This document shows positions 53,994-62,954 of a stretch of 64,000 nt of DNA, piece by piece; position 1 is the first letter of the stretch, and the number at the start of each line of letters is the position of its first letter. The stretch is from Flavisolibacter longurius (GTDB taxonomy: Bacteria > Bacteroidota > Bacteroidia > Chitinophagales > Chitinophagaceae): the NCBI GenBank assembly GCA_014163555.1, contig JACJGO010000023.1:1-64000 (forward strand), given 5' to 3'. Both the position numbers and the translations under genes were made by a program. Below the pieces are notes generated by a model. The model ran no database searches. It was not told the origin of the DNA and was given only the letters and a program-made list of their open reading frames with translations.

Positions 53994-54398
53994 ATGGAAC
54001 AGAATAAATATAATCCCGATAATATAAACGAAACGGATAACAGGACCGGCAACTACGACAAGGCCAACGACCGCATGACCTTTATGACCGACCTGGAAAA
54101 GGTGCAGGAGAACCTGGAGAAGTATGGTTATACAGAGCAGTTCAGGGTGGAAAAAGGAAAGCTGGTAGGTATGGAAAGCAAAAAGAAATACAAGCCGGCC
54201 GATGTAAAGGCGGTAAACTTTTATCGCTTTGAAGGCATCTCGGACCCGGACGATATGAGTATCCTCTATGCCATTGAAACCTGCGATGGATCCAAAGGAA
54301 CGCTTACCGATGCCTATGGCCGGTATTCGGACGAAGACACCGGTGCTTTTATGAAGCAGGTGGAAGTAGCCAAGAAAACAGAAGGAATGGATCAGTAA
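53994..54398 (+). CDS. conserved Bacteroidota hypothetical protein
   Basis: A 134-aa acidic soluble protein. The core pattern DLEKVQENLEKYGYTEQF, YKPADVKAVNFYRFEGISDPDDMSILYAIE and LTDAYGRYSDEDTGAF is widespread in Bacteroidota. Similar proteins are sometimes labelled phosphoribosylpyrophosphate synthetase, but no PRPP-synthase motif is visible here, so I regard that name as unsupported. No TM or signal. Single gene with its own terminator. Confidence 0.7.
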   Translation: MEQNKYNPDNINETDNRTGNYDKANDRMTFMTDLEKVQENLEKYGYTEQFRVEKGKLVGMESKKKYKPADVKAVNFYRFEGISDPDDMSILYAIETCDGSKGTLTDAYGRYSDEDTGAFMKQVEVAKKTEGMDQ

Positions 54399-54481
54399 AG
54401 AAATGGCAACCTTGCGGCGGAGAGGTTTGTGAATGAAGGCAGTTACTATTTGAATTGGATAGATTGTCAAGATAGATCTAT

Positions 54482-54518
54482 GGAGTGCCGTCGGGTAATG
54501 CCGGGCACTCCTTTTTTT
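54482..54518 (+). terminator. terminator of the gene at 53994
   Basis: GGAGTGCC/GGCACTCC stem with a 14-nt loop, then TTTTTTT. Confidence 0.75.
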
Positions 54519-54548
54519 AAAAAAAAGCCTGTTGTAGAAACAACAGGC
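54519..54548 (-). terminator. terminator of the GH32 gene
   Basis: GCCTGTTGT/ACAACAGGC stem with 4-nt loop, followed on the minus strand by TTTTTTTT. It abuts the opposite-direction terminator. Confidence 0.75.
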
Positions 54549-54616
54549 AAGAGATTGACTGCTTACATGAGAAAGTACTACAATATAAAACTTTTTACGG
54601 TGTTCCTTTAATTTTT

Positions 54617-56158
54617 TCAGTACATCGATATTAACGACGTAAGTTCTAGGTTTTTGATCCGGAAGCCTTTTGTAGATTTGAAGCGGACTTCGGACAATAC
54701 TGCATCCGGAAAAAAGATGGCTGTCATAACAGACAAGCCTTTGTCAGCAAACAATTCAAGCGATGCATTATCAATAACCAGGGTAAGATCCATTGCATTA
54801 CCCGTTGCTATGCGAGGCGCAGTATGCCGTGCGGCAAATTCTTTAGAAAAGGCGGCGTCACCAGCGTTTCTGCGATCGATAAAATATTGGTTCGTATTCT
54901 TCTTGTATCCAACTGTTAATTCCTGTCCACCTTGGTTGGTAAAAACAATGGTGAAATCGTTAATGCTCTCTGACTGAAAAGAAATCTTTGCCGGAACAGG
55001 CGCAAACTTTGTTTGCTGGGTCAGGTTATAATTGGTCGCATCAATGCCGTTGACCATTATCGTTTTTTCAGCAATATGTTCCAGTTCCCGTAGGGGTGCA
55101 GATCGCAGAAAATACCGCTCTCCTACCTTTTCCAGGCTTAACTCCCTTGGAAGCGTCATAGCGCTGCGCCAGCGTTGTGTTGGTACCAAGTTGGCATACT
55201 GCCAGTTGCTCATCCAACCCATAAATAATTTTCTGTTGCCGGTATTGTACCAGGTAACACCAGCATAGTTATCGGGACCATAGTCGATCCAGCGGGTATC
55301 CGTTTGAAACGGTGTAAAGGTTTTGCCATCAAAATCCCCGGTAAAATACTGTGTGGCCGAGCCGCCATTGGGACCACCGGGATTTATACTGACCAACAAA
55401 ACCCAAACGGTTTTACCATCCACATCAAGGGGGAAAAGGTCCGGACATTCCCATACGCCGCCGTGTGCTCCAACGTCTTTGCCGAATTCACTTTCTTTCG
55501 TCCAGTCTTTTATATTGGGGGATGAATAAAAAGTAATGCGGTCGAGCGTCGCAAGAGTCATGATCCATTTTTTCGATGGCTGGTGCCAGCTTACTTTGGG
55601 ATCACGAAAATCTTTGATGCCTGGATTTTTCACAACCGGATTGCCGCTATATTTTGTCCAGGTCTTGCCTTCATCCACACTATACGCGATACTTTGATTT
55701 TGGTAGGCAGAACTCCCGGCCTTTTCACCCGCATGATCATGATGGGTAAAGATGGCGGCCAGTGGTGGTTTCCCATCTTTTCCAAAACCGGACGTGTTAG
55801 CCAGATCCACAACTGCACTGCCCGAAAAAATAGTCCCCAGGCTGTCCGGGTACAAGGCAATGGGCCTATGTTCCCAAAGAATGAGATCTTTTGAAGTGGC
55901 ATGCCCCCAGTGCATCGGTCCCCACACGGTGCTATCCGGGTTATGCTGGTACATAAGATGGTAAGTGCCGTTGTGATACACCATGCCGTTGGGATCATTC
56001 ATCCAGCCGGTCTTTGGCGTAAAATGAATTTGCGGACGGTGTTTTTCGTTTGCATACCCAGTTTCGTTCATTGCTTTTTTTACGCTGTTGCAGGAAAGAA
56101 AACCAGCGGCAGCGCAAAGAGCAATTACGGTTAAGCTTGTACGATAGTGAACGAACAT
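54617..56158 (-). CDS. GH32 glycoside hydrolase lipoprotein (levanase/invertase-like)
   Basis: A 513-aa lipoprotein: lipobox GFLSC at Cys23. The five-blade propeller has all three catalytic GH32 motifs: WMNDPNGM with nucleophile Asp55, FRDPKV (transition-state stabiliser) and WECPDLF with the acid/base Glu. A beta-sandwich C-domain follows with LELFADKGLSVMTAIF. Substrate is a beta-fructan or sucrose. Secreted to the cell surface or periplasm. 22 nt separate it from the upstream sugar porter gene in one operon; no SusC/D pair is present. Confidence 0.93.
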   Translation of the reverse strand: MFVHYRTSLTVIALCAAAGFLSCNSVKKAMNETGYANEKHRPQIHFTPKTGWMNDPNGMVYHNGTYHLMYQHNPDSTVWGPMHWGHATSKDLILWEHRPIALYPDSLGTIFSGSAVVDLANTSGFGKDGKPPLAAIFTHHDHAGEKAGSSAYQNQSIAYSVDEGKTWTKYSGNPVVKNPGIKDFRDPKVSWHQPSKKWIMTLATLDRITFYSSPNIKDWTKESEFGKDVGAHGGVWECPDLFPLDVDGKTVWVLLVSINPGGPNGGSATQYFTGDFDGKTFTPFQTDTRWIDYGPDNYAGVTWYNTGNRKLFMGWMSNWQYANLVPTQRWRSAMTLPRELSLEKVGERYFLRSAPLRELEHIAEKTIMVNGIDATNYNLTQQTKFAPVPAKISFQSESINDFTIVFTNQGGQELTVGYKKNTNQYFIDRRNAGDAAFSKEFAARHTAPRIATGNAMDLTLVIDNASLELFADKGLSVMTAIFFPDAVLSEVRFKSTKGFRIKNLELTSLISMY

Positions 56159-56180
56159 ATGCCAACAGGATTAGATGAAT

Positions 56181-57578
56181 TTATTTAACCAGCTTTCTTT
56201 CCAGGTCTTCCAGTGAGATGCCTTTTGTTTCCGGCATTTTGGTCAACACCCACACCAGTTGAAGCGCCATCATGGCCGCAAAAAATGCAAAGATTGGCCA
56301 GGGATTGTCTTTGAAAATACCGCTTTGCGCATCCAGGAAAACAGGCGTTACCAGTGTGATCAGCGCAGCAAATACCCAATGCACCGATGCACCGAAGGAT
56401 TGTCCCAGGGCCCTGACATTATTGGGAAAAATTTCGGCGATAAACACCCAGATAACAGCGCCCTGCCCGATAGCATGGGCTGCAATGAAAAGCAACAAAA
56501 ATGACAACAGCAACCCGGGACCGGCACCGCTGTAAAAACACCAAGCAACGGCCGCCAGGCTGACGATATAACCCAGCGATCCAATCAACAGCAGTGTTCT
56601 CCTCCCCAACCGGTCGATGAGGTACAAACCCACAAATGTGAATACCAGGTTAGTGCCGCCAATGGCAATGGAATTGAAAAGCGATTCTTTGGCGGCAAGC
56701 CCGGCTCTTTCCAAAATTTCAGGGGCGTAATACAGTATAAAGTTGATGCCGGAAACCTGGTTAAAAAAAGCCACCATAAAGGCCAGCCACATTACCCGGC
56801 TATACTTCTTGCTAAACAATCCGCTGCCCTCTCCTGCCCGCTTTTCGTGCCGGTTGCTTTCACGGATAGCCGTTATCTCGGACGCTACATCCTGCACGCC
56901 TAATTTTTTCAGTACATTTTCGGCCGCCTGCACATTACCTTTCCGGGCCAGCAGCCATCGCGGACTTTCGGGCACACCCAGCACCAGCAAGGAATACAGC
57001 ACGGAGGGAATGGTCATAATGCCAAGCATATAACGCCAGTCGTTTTCACCGCCTACCCCTTCTAAAAAATAATTGGACAAAAACGCTATCAGGATACCAA
57101 ACACAATGTTGAACTGGTACAAGGCTACCAGCCGTCCACGGGTAGCCGGCGTGGAGATTTCCGATACATAGGTTGGCGCTGCCACTGAAGAAACACCGAT
57201 TCCTACGCCACCAATAAAACGCAGCAGCGAAAAGCTGTAAGGCTCCGGCGCCAGGGCTGTTCCCAGGGCGGAAACGGTAAACAGGATGCCGATCCAGAAT
57301 AGCACTTTTTTCCGTCCGTATTTTTCTGTGGGCACACCGCCGAAAATGGCGCCTATTACCGTTCCCCAAAGCGCCATCGACATGATAAAAAAACCATGAA
57401 ACAATGGCGAAGTTTGCCAAAGCTCTTTAATGGGCAGGTTGGCACCGGAAATCACCACGGTATCGAAACCGAAAATAAAACCGGCCAGCGCCGCCGTCAG
57501 TGAAATGCGGATAATATAACCGGTGGTACCGGAAGAAGTTTGCGCAGAGAATTCCGGTTTGTTGGTCTCAACAAGCAT
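56181..57578 (-). CDS. sugar-porter family MFS transporter
   Basis: A 465-aa, 12-TM transporter of the MFS sugar-porter family. Signatures: FIFGFDTVVISGA in TM1, the RFIGGVGIGVSSVAAPTYVSEISTPATRGRLVALYQ loop (PESPRW also present after TM6 as GVPESPRWLLARKG), and DRLGRRTLLLIGSLG. It likely imports fructose or another hexose by H+ symport. First gene of the operon with GH32, matching uptake of the released sugar. Confidence 0.93.
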   Translation of the reverse strand: MLVETNKPEFSAQTSSGTTGYIIRISLTAALAGFIFGFDTVVISGANLPIKELWQTSPLFHGFFIMSMALWGTVIGAIFGGVPTEKYGRKKVLFWIGILFTVSALGTALAPEPYSFSLLRFIGGVGIGVSSVAAPTYVSEISTPATRGRLVALYQFNIVFGILIAFLSNYFLEGVGGENDWRYMLGIMTIPSVLYSLLVLGVPESPRWLLARKGNVQAAENVLKKLGVQDVASEITAIRESNRHEKRAGEGSGLFSKKYSRVMWLAFMVAFFNQVSGINFILYYAPEILERAGLAAKESLFNSIAIGGTNLVFTFVGLYLIDRLGRRTLLLIGSLGYIVSLAAVAWCFYSGAGPGLLLSFLLLFIAAHAIGQGAVIWVFIAEIFPNNVRALGQSFGASVHWVFAALITLVTPVFLDAQSGIFKDNPWPIFAFFAAMMALQLVWVLTKMPETKGISLEDLERKLVK

Positions 57579-57878
57579 GTTTTTGATTTTTTGTTGGCAA
57601 GAAAAAAGATAGCAAGAGTTTGAAGTGTCTTTTCCTGCTTTAAGATAATGAATTGTTGGCTGCGAGAAACGATTCTGCTAACTAAAGCCAATGGAAACCT
57701 GTTTACGGGTATAGCAGAGCGTTAGGAATCTTTAGAGGAAGTAGCAGTTTACCATTAACAAAGAGGAAGAAATGTTCAATCTACAGAAAGAAAGTTTTCT
57801 AAACACGCTTTTCTGTTAAATACTGAATGCAGGGATTGGTGTGGTAAAAACCTACAGCTTCCAACCTGAGAGTAGAGA
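57579..57878. other. 300-bp intergenic region
   Basis: Upstream of the sugar porter; A/T-rich. No hairpin terminator or gene recognised. Confidence 0.4.
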
Positions 57879-58379
57879 TCATTCCGGCTTATTTGCTCCA
57901 GCCGCTTCCATATACCCTTTTTTCAATTGCTCATAAAAAGAACGTTTGTCTATTAGCAGGGCCGCAATGTTTGCAACCATGGCGGCTACCAGCAGGTGAA
58001 AAATCACGCTGTGGCGGTCGGTCATTTCAAGCACAAGGATCGCAGAGGTAAACGGTGTACGGGTAACGCCGGTGAGGAAACCCACCATGCCGCCAAGAAT
58101 AAGAATGTTGGCATTGGCCCCGGTAAAGTCGAACATACCGGCCAGCCAGGAACCAATGGAGGCGCCGGCGGCCAGCGAAGGGGCAAAAACACCGCCTGCT
58201 TCGCCGGTATTAAAGCTAAGGATTGTCCCTACCATGCGCATGGCCACCGTATACCAGGGACTGTGTTTTTCCCCGGTAAACAAAACGGTATTCATATACT
58301 CGTAACCGAAGTACGAACTTTCTTCGGAATAGGCAGGTCCACTACGAATTTGATCTTTGTCCAGAAAGCCTGCACCCAA
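57879..58379 (-). pseudogene. truncated CLC chloride channel remnant (C-terminal half only)
   Basis: A 166-aa stretch matches only the second half of CLC channels: FNTGEAGGVFAPSLAAGASIGS (GxFxPSL selectivity motif) and the final TM helices. CLC proteins are normally about 400-600 aa. Upstream, the frame stays open as RRKEITCLHGRYERN but has no ATG and reaches a TGA at 58443-58445; the missing first half is not found in the window. The frame opens with a TTG at 58379. Likely a decayed gene after a deletion. Confidence 0.75.
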
Positions 58380-58544
58380 GTTCCTCTCATACCTGCCATG
58401 TAAACATGTAATTTCTTTCCGGCGACCAAAGACCGATATTCTTCAGCCGTTTACGTGTGTAACGGAATGTGAAAACATTTACAATCTTTAAATGGTATGC
58501 CAGCGTTTTTCAGCCTAGCGGATTGACCTTTCCTTTTCAACCAT

Positions 58545-58552
58545 TATTTTTA
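58545..58552 (+). promoter_or_regulatory. -7-like element before the MG2/TonB-plug gene
   Basis: TATTTTTA, one mismatch to TAnnTTTG, 4 nt before ATG 58557; same sequence and spacing as at 803. Confidence 0.35.
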
Positions 58553-58556
58553 GCCC

Positions 58557-60965
58557 ATGCCGAAGAAGTTTTTTGCTATTGCCCTGTTAGTTATCCTGGT
58601 GCAGGCGGCTGGTGCACAGAAGCTTGACTCACTTTTTGAAATCCAGTGGAAAGCCGATCCGCAGGAAAAAGTTTATGTGCATTTTGACAAATCGCATTAC
58701 AATCCGGGAGAAACCATCTGGTTCAAAGCTTACCTGTTTACCGGGAATCAGCCTTCCGTCACCAGCAAAAATTTTTATGCAGAACTGATGGACGAGCAAG
58801 GCAATGTGCTGCAACAAAAAACAGCTCCCATAGCGTTTGCCAGTGCCAACAGTCATTTTGATATTGATTCCTCTTTTACCAAGTCCGCCGTTTTTTTTCG
58901 GGGCTATACGATTTCGATGCTGAACAGCGACACCAGCTTCCTGTTTACAAAACCAATCCGTATCATTCAATCCAAAGCAATAGCGGCAAAGACCGCTCCT
59001 ACTAAGGCCTCCCCTTCGCTCCGGTTTATGCCCGAAGGCGGTAATTGGATCATAGGTGTTCCCTCGAATCTTGCCTTTAAAGCCATTGACGATGGGGAAA
59101 ATCCGGTGGAAATTACCGGCACCATCACCGACAATACCGGCGCCAAGGTGGGTGAATTCCGTTCAATCCATAACGGCATGGGAACGGTAGAACTGACGCC
59201 GCTGGAAGGACGGACCTATACGGCAACCTGGAAAACAGAAAGTGGAAGCACCTTCACCACCGCATTGCCAGTTGCAGTAAAAGAAGGTGTCAGCCTGCGC
59301 ATTCTGAACCAGGGGACCAACAAACGGTTTGTGATCCATCGCAGCGCCAATGTTGGCGAAGCAGCGCACCAGGTGCATATTATCGCTTACATGAACCAGC
59401 AGCTCATGTTCAAGGCCGACGCCAACATGGAAAGTAAAACTTCTATCACTGGCGTTTTCCCCACCCAGGAGCTGCCCTCCGGCATTTTACAGATCACCAT
59501 CTTCGATAAGAATTACAAACCCCTTGCTGAACGTATCAGCTTTGTCAACAACCGCAATTTTGAATTTGACGGCGATGCGTTTTTCTCGCAAAAGAATTTT
59601 ACCCGCCGTGGATTGAACCGGGTTGAAGTGATTATTTCCGACACGGTACCGGCCAATCTTTCCCTTGCCATTGTGGATGCCGATCTGAATGAAAAGCCAT
59701 TTATGTCGGATAATATCGTCAGCCGCTTTTTGCTGACCGGTGACCTGCGGGGAAAGATCACAAGGCCTTATTATTATTTCTACAGCAACAGCGACAGCGC
59801 AGCCATTCACCTGGACCTTGTGATGCTGACCCATGGTTGGCGGCGTTATAGTTGGGACGATTTTTTTGCCGGAAAAACAACGCCTCCCCGCCTGAAAGAA
59901 AGCAATTATTTAAGTCTGGAAGGCAAAGTGGCTGGCCTGCCTCCCGGAAGCTACCGGCAGGGGCTTGAACTTGCGGGTGTGTTGCAGGCTGCCGATTCTT
60001 CCCGCATGATCCTGAGCCTTCCGGTTGACCGCAGTGGCAATGTGTTCACTGATGGTCTGATCTTCTTTGATCAGGCAAAGCTGTTTTTTAATTTCAATTC
60101 GAAAAGTCTTGCCTTTGACAAAAGCATGCTGCTGGTGAACAATGGCTTGTACAAAAGCTACCGCAATGTGCGCCTGGATTCGCTGCTCCGCAAAAATCTT
60201 CCCACGGTGCCTGAAGAGATGCTGCCCGGCAACAATAACATCCGCACGGCCCTGTTGGCAAACAACCGGCAAATGGCCCGCAAAGGCATGCTGGAAAATG
60301 TAACGGTAACGGCCCGTACTAAAACGACCAAAGAAAAAATGGAAGAAAAATATGTGACCGGTTTGTTTGGCGGCGACGGGTACAGCTTCGACCTGGTGAA
60401 TGATCCTTTGTCCACTACGTATCAAACCATTTTCCAGTACCTGCAGGGCCGCGTGGCCGGTCTGCAGATCAGCGAAGGAGGGCCCACACCGTCATTGATG
60501 TGGCGCGGCGGCACGCCGGTGTTGTACCTGAACGAAATGCGGGCCGACCCTTCGCTGGTGGCGTCCACGCCGGTAAGTGATATCGCGTATATTAAAGTGT
60601 TACGACCCGGTTCCAGTGTTGTATCAGGCAGCGGTGGGGGTGTAATTGCCATTTACACCCGCAAAGGCGGCGATGCACAGCCTGACCCGAATACAAAGGG
60701 ATTGAGCTTCGTACAGATGACGGGCTACTCTCCCGTTAAGCAATTTTATTCACCGGACTATGCCACTTTCTCCGAACGGGATCAGTTAGACGATGTGCGC
60801 AGCACTTTGTACTGGAATCCTTCCATTATTCTGGACAAAGACCGTCGCCGGTTGCGCCTGCAGTTTTACAACAATGATATCACGAAACAATTTCGCCTGG
60901 TGATGGAAGGAATAAATGCGGAAGGAAAAGTCATCCATGTAGAAAAAGAGATCAGCAACTGGTAA
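58557..60965 (+). CDS. MG2-domain and TonB-plug-domain protein of Bacteroidota
   Basis: An 802-aa secreted protein with signal peptide (FAIALLVILVQAAGAQ). The N-terminal part starts EKVYVHFDKSHYNPGETIWFKAY, an alpha-2-macroglobulin MG2-like strand pattern, and continues with several Ig-like domains. Near residues 620-690 is a TonB-receptor plug-like stretch (YLQGRVAGLQISEGGPTPSLMW, VSDIAYIKVLRPG, GGVIAIYTRKG). No 22-strand barrel follows; the chain ends about 100 residues later. Such proteins are frequent in Bacteroidota and of unknown function. Confidence 0.8.
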   Translation: MPKKFFAIALLVILVQAAGAQKLDSLFEIQWKADPQEKVYVHFDKSHYNPGETIWFKAYLFTGNQPSVTSKNFYAELMDEQGNVLQQKTAPIAFASANSHFDIDSSFTKSAVFFRGYTISMLNSDTSFLFTKPIRIIQSKAIAAKTAPTKASPSLRFMPEGGNWIIGVPSNLAFKAIDDGENPVEITGTITDNTGAKVGEFRSIHNGMGTVELTPLEGRTYTATWKTESGSTFTTALPVAVKEGVSLRILNQGTNKRFVIHRSANVGEAAHQVHIIAYMNQQLMFKADANMESKTSITGVFPTQELPSGILQITIFDKNYKPLAERISFVNNRNFEFDGDAFFSQKNFTRRGLNRVEVIISDTVPANLSLAIVDADLNEKPFMSDNIVSRFLLTGDLRGKITRPYYYFYSNSDSAAIHLDLVMLTHGWRRYSWDDFFAGKTTPPRLKESNYLSLEGKVAGLPPGSYRQGLELAGVLQAADSSRMILSLPVDRSGNVFTDGLIFFDQAKLFFNFNSKSLAFDKSMLLVNNGLYKSYRNVRLDSLLRKNLPTVPEEMLPGNNNIRTALLANNRQMARKGMLENVTVTARTKTTKEKMEEKYVTGLFGGDGYSFDLVNDPLSTTYQTIFQYLQGRVAGLQISEGGPTPSLMWRGGTPVLYLNEMRADPSLVASTPVSDIAYIKVLRPGSSVVSGSGGGVIAIYTRKGGDAQPDPNTKGLSFVQMTGYSPVKQFYSPDYATFSERDQLDDVRSTLYWNPSIILDKDRRRLRLQFYNNDITKQFRLVMEGINAEGKVIHVEKEISNW

Positions 60966-61210
60966 GGCCAGCGAATGCTTTTTTTACCCCTTCCTTACAA
61001 ACTATTTTATTGTTGTGAATTGTGATTGCATTCTGCAGAAAATGCAACGGATCAGATAAGCTCTTCTGTGCTTTCAGCGCTTTATTAACATGATCGGTTG
61101 ATCTCCAATAAAGGTGTTCAAAACTTGTTTGTAATTGACAATATGAAGGCGTTAACCGGACTTACATATTTAATATTTTTATTGCACATTGTAAACCAAA
61201 AATAAAAGCC
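60966..61210. other. 245-bp intergenic region
   Basis: A/T-rich leader of the beta-barrel gene. No clear motif seen; TATTTAATATTTTTATTG near 61166 may hold a promoter. Confidence 0.3.
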
Positions 61211-61702
61211 ATGAAAAAAAAGATCCTTCTTTTTGCTTTCGCTGTTATTTCCGTTGCAACGTTGCATGCACAATCCAACGTAGGTTTTTCGGGAGGCATA
61301 CGGTTAGGCCTGCCCGTAGGTGATTTTGGCGACTCCCATAGTTTTGGGATTGGTGCCGAAATCCAGGGAGAAGCGAGACTTGCCAGCAATGTCACCATTC
61401 CATTTTCAGCTAGCTACACTCATTTTATTGGAAAAGAATTTTTAGGTGCTCGTGTCGATGGTGTGGGCTTGATTCCCATACTGGCCGGTGTTCATATTTA
61501 CCCTTCACCACAATTTTTTATTGGTGGAAAACTGGGTTACGGGGTTCTGACCGGTGGTGGCGACAGTGAAGGTGCGTTCAACTATGAGCCGCGCCTTGGC
61601 TACAATGGCAGCAAAGTACAGGTAGCGCTTGGCTATAACGGCCTGACCAAAGATGGCTCAACCCTCGGACACATTGCACTGGTAACAATGATTAAGTTTT
61701 AA
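61211..61702 (+). CDS. small outer-membrane beta-barrel protein
   Basis: A 163-aa protein with signal MKKKILLFAFAVISVATLHAQ and a compact barrel of alternating strands (NVGFSGGIRLGLPVGDF, VTIPFSASYTHFIGKEF, PSPQFFIGGKLGYGVLTGG, KVQVALGYNGLT, ending LVTMIKF with the terminal Phe expected for BAM insertion). OmpA/OmpW-like size; no ligand can be inferred. Own terminator follows. Confidence 0.82.
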   Translation: MKKKILLFAFAVISVATLHAQSNVGFSGGIRLGLPVGDFGDSHSFGIGAEIQGEARLASNVTIPFSASYTHFIGKEFLGARVDGVGLIPILAGVHIYPSPQFFIGGKLGYGVLTGGGDSEGAFNYEPRLGYNGSKVQVALGYNGLTKDGSTLGHIALVTMIKF

Positions 61703-62954
61703 GTCAAATACTTCTCCAATCAAAAAATCAATTTCCGCACCATCTGTATTCAACAACACCTGTTTTAACAGGCTTCGAACGGTGATATAATACCAACGCT
61801 CCTCAACCCAATCGCATGCAAAAAAGAACTTCCAAAAGGAAGTTCTTTTTTTTTTATTATTCTTTACAACTATAACATTCAACAGGAACAAAAGCTTGCC
61901 TATCGTTATCCAGTTAAATAATGGTTTTTTGTAAAGATTTTAGAAGAACTGATTCTGCACCAAACAGCGATAACTTGAATATTGTAATTTCTGGCCGAAC
62001 AGTAAACCTGACCTGCTATAAATGTCCTGATGCTGGAATCCTATCTTTTTGATTATTGAATTCCTAGGGCAGAATCCAGTGCTTAATACTACGGCATTCT
62101 GCAAGTAATTAAAAAATTTTCAATGCTGTTGATGTTAAGAAGACTGTTACGTTAGAACTAATTTTTAAAACAGGTTAAAACGATCCGAAACGATGCAAAA
62201 TAGGGGGTAGTTCACCTTTTTTTCAGGTATTTATTTTTCGCAAGTGTAATAAACTGATATAAAAGCACATATCCCAAAAGTTCAGGTTCCATTGGTATAC
62301 AGAGTAAGTCTCAAATCAGTCGATCTCTTTCAGGGGAAGGATTGGTGTTCAAAGCCTATGCAGGTCATGCTCAAAATCTCAATAAATAGGCAATTTCCAA
62401 ACTCCACAGATTTCTTGCAGTTTAACCTTCACGCCGTTGTAATAACACCTGCCTATTATTGATTCCAACATGACAGGGAAAACCACTCCCGTGAAGTGGA
62501 AATACAATAAGGCAAAAACCGGCAAAATGACTCCGATGTATCGTTTAGTCTAATGATAATATTCTAAGAGTGTACCAACAGATTGAAAACTTCGTGGCGA
62601 AGCACTGGCAAAAATCAAACGACTTTTCTACTTTGAAGATTTTTCGATAAACATCATTAGCACATAATTTTGGCTGCAGTCTCTAATTTTTACAGTTGTT
62701 TTTTTAAGCAAGATGCTTGCGGTTAACTCACCGTTCTGGTCTCTAGATGTACTTATCCATGGTTTTCGTGTGCTTCCTTGTTTTTTGCTGTATCCGCTGA
62801 TCATCAATCTTTGCGTATAAAACAGTAGCAGGAACACTTCGTAATAATGTTCTTTTTCCGGCGATTCGCCTACTATTATTTACCTCCAAGGAGGTATAGC
62901 ATCTACCAAATGCAGCATCTATATTTGCCCACATTAAAAATCCAACAGTATCGT
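61703..62954. other. about 1.25 kb with no convincing gene
   Basis: A/T-rich. Minus-strand frames at 61658-61891, 62628-62837 and 62743-62934 encode peptides without family resemblance and overlap each other. Only the terminator at 61820 is supported. It may be the long upstream control region of the surface protein or decayed DNA. Confidence 0.55.
61820..61853. terminator. terminator after the beta-barrel gene
   Basis: AAAAAAGAACTTCC-AAAA-GGAAGTTCTTTTTT, 14-bp perfect stem followed by further T's. Confidence 0.85.

Noticed and set aside
53994-54398. Phosphoribosylpyrophosphate synthetase assignment
   Set aside because: Protein is about 134 aa and has none of the PRPP-synthase motifs; the name seems to be a carried-over label.
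62628-62934. Overlapping short minus-strand frames as transposase or toxin remnants
   Set aside because: No recognisable motif and the frames overlap each other.
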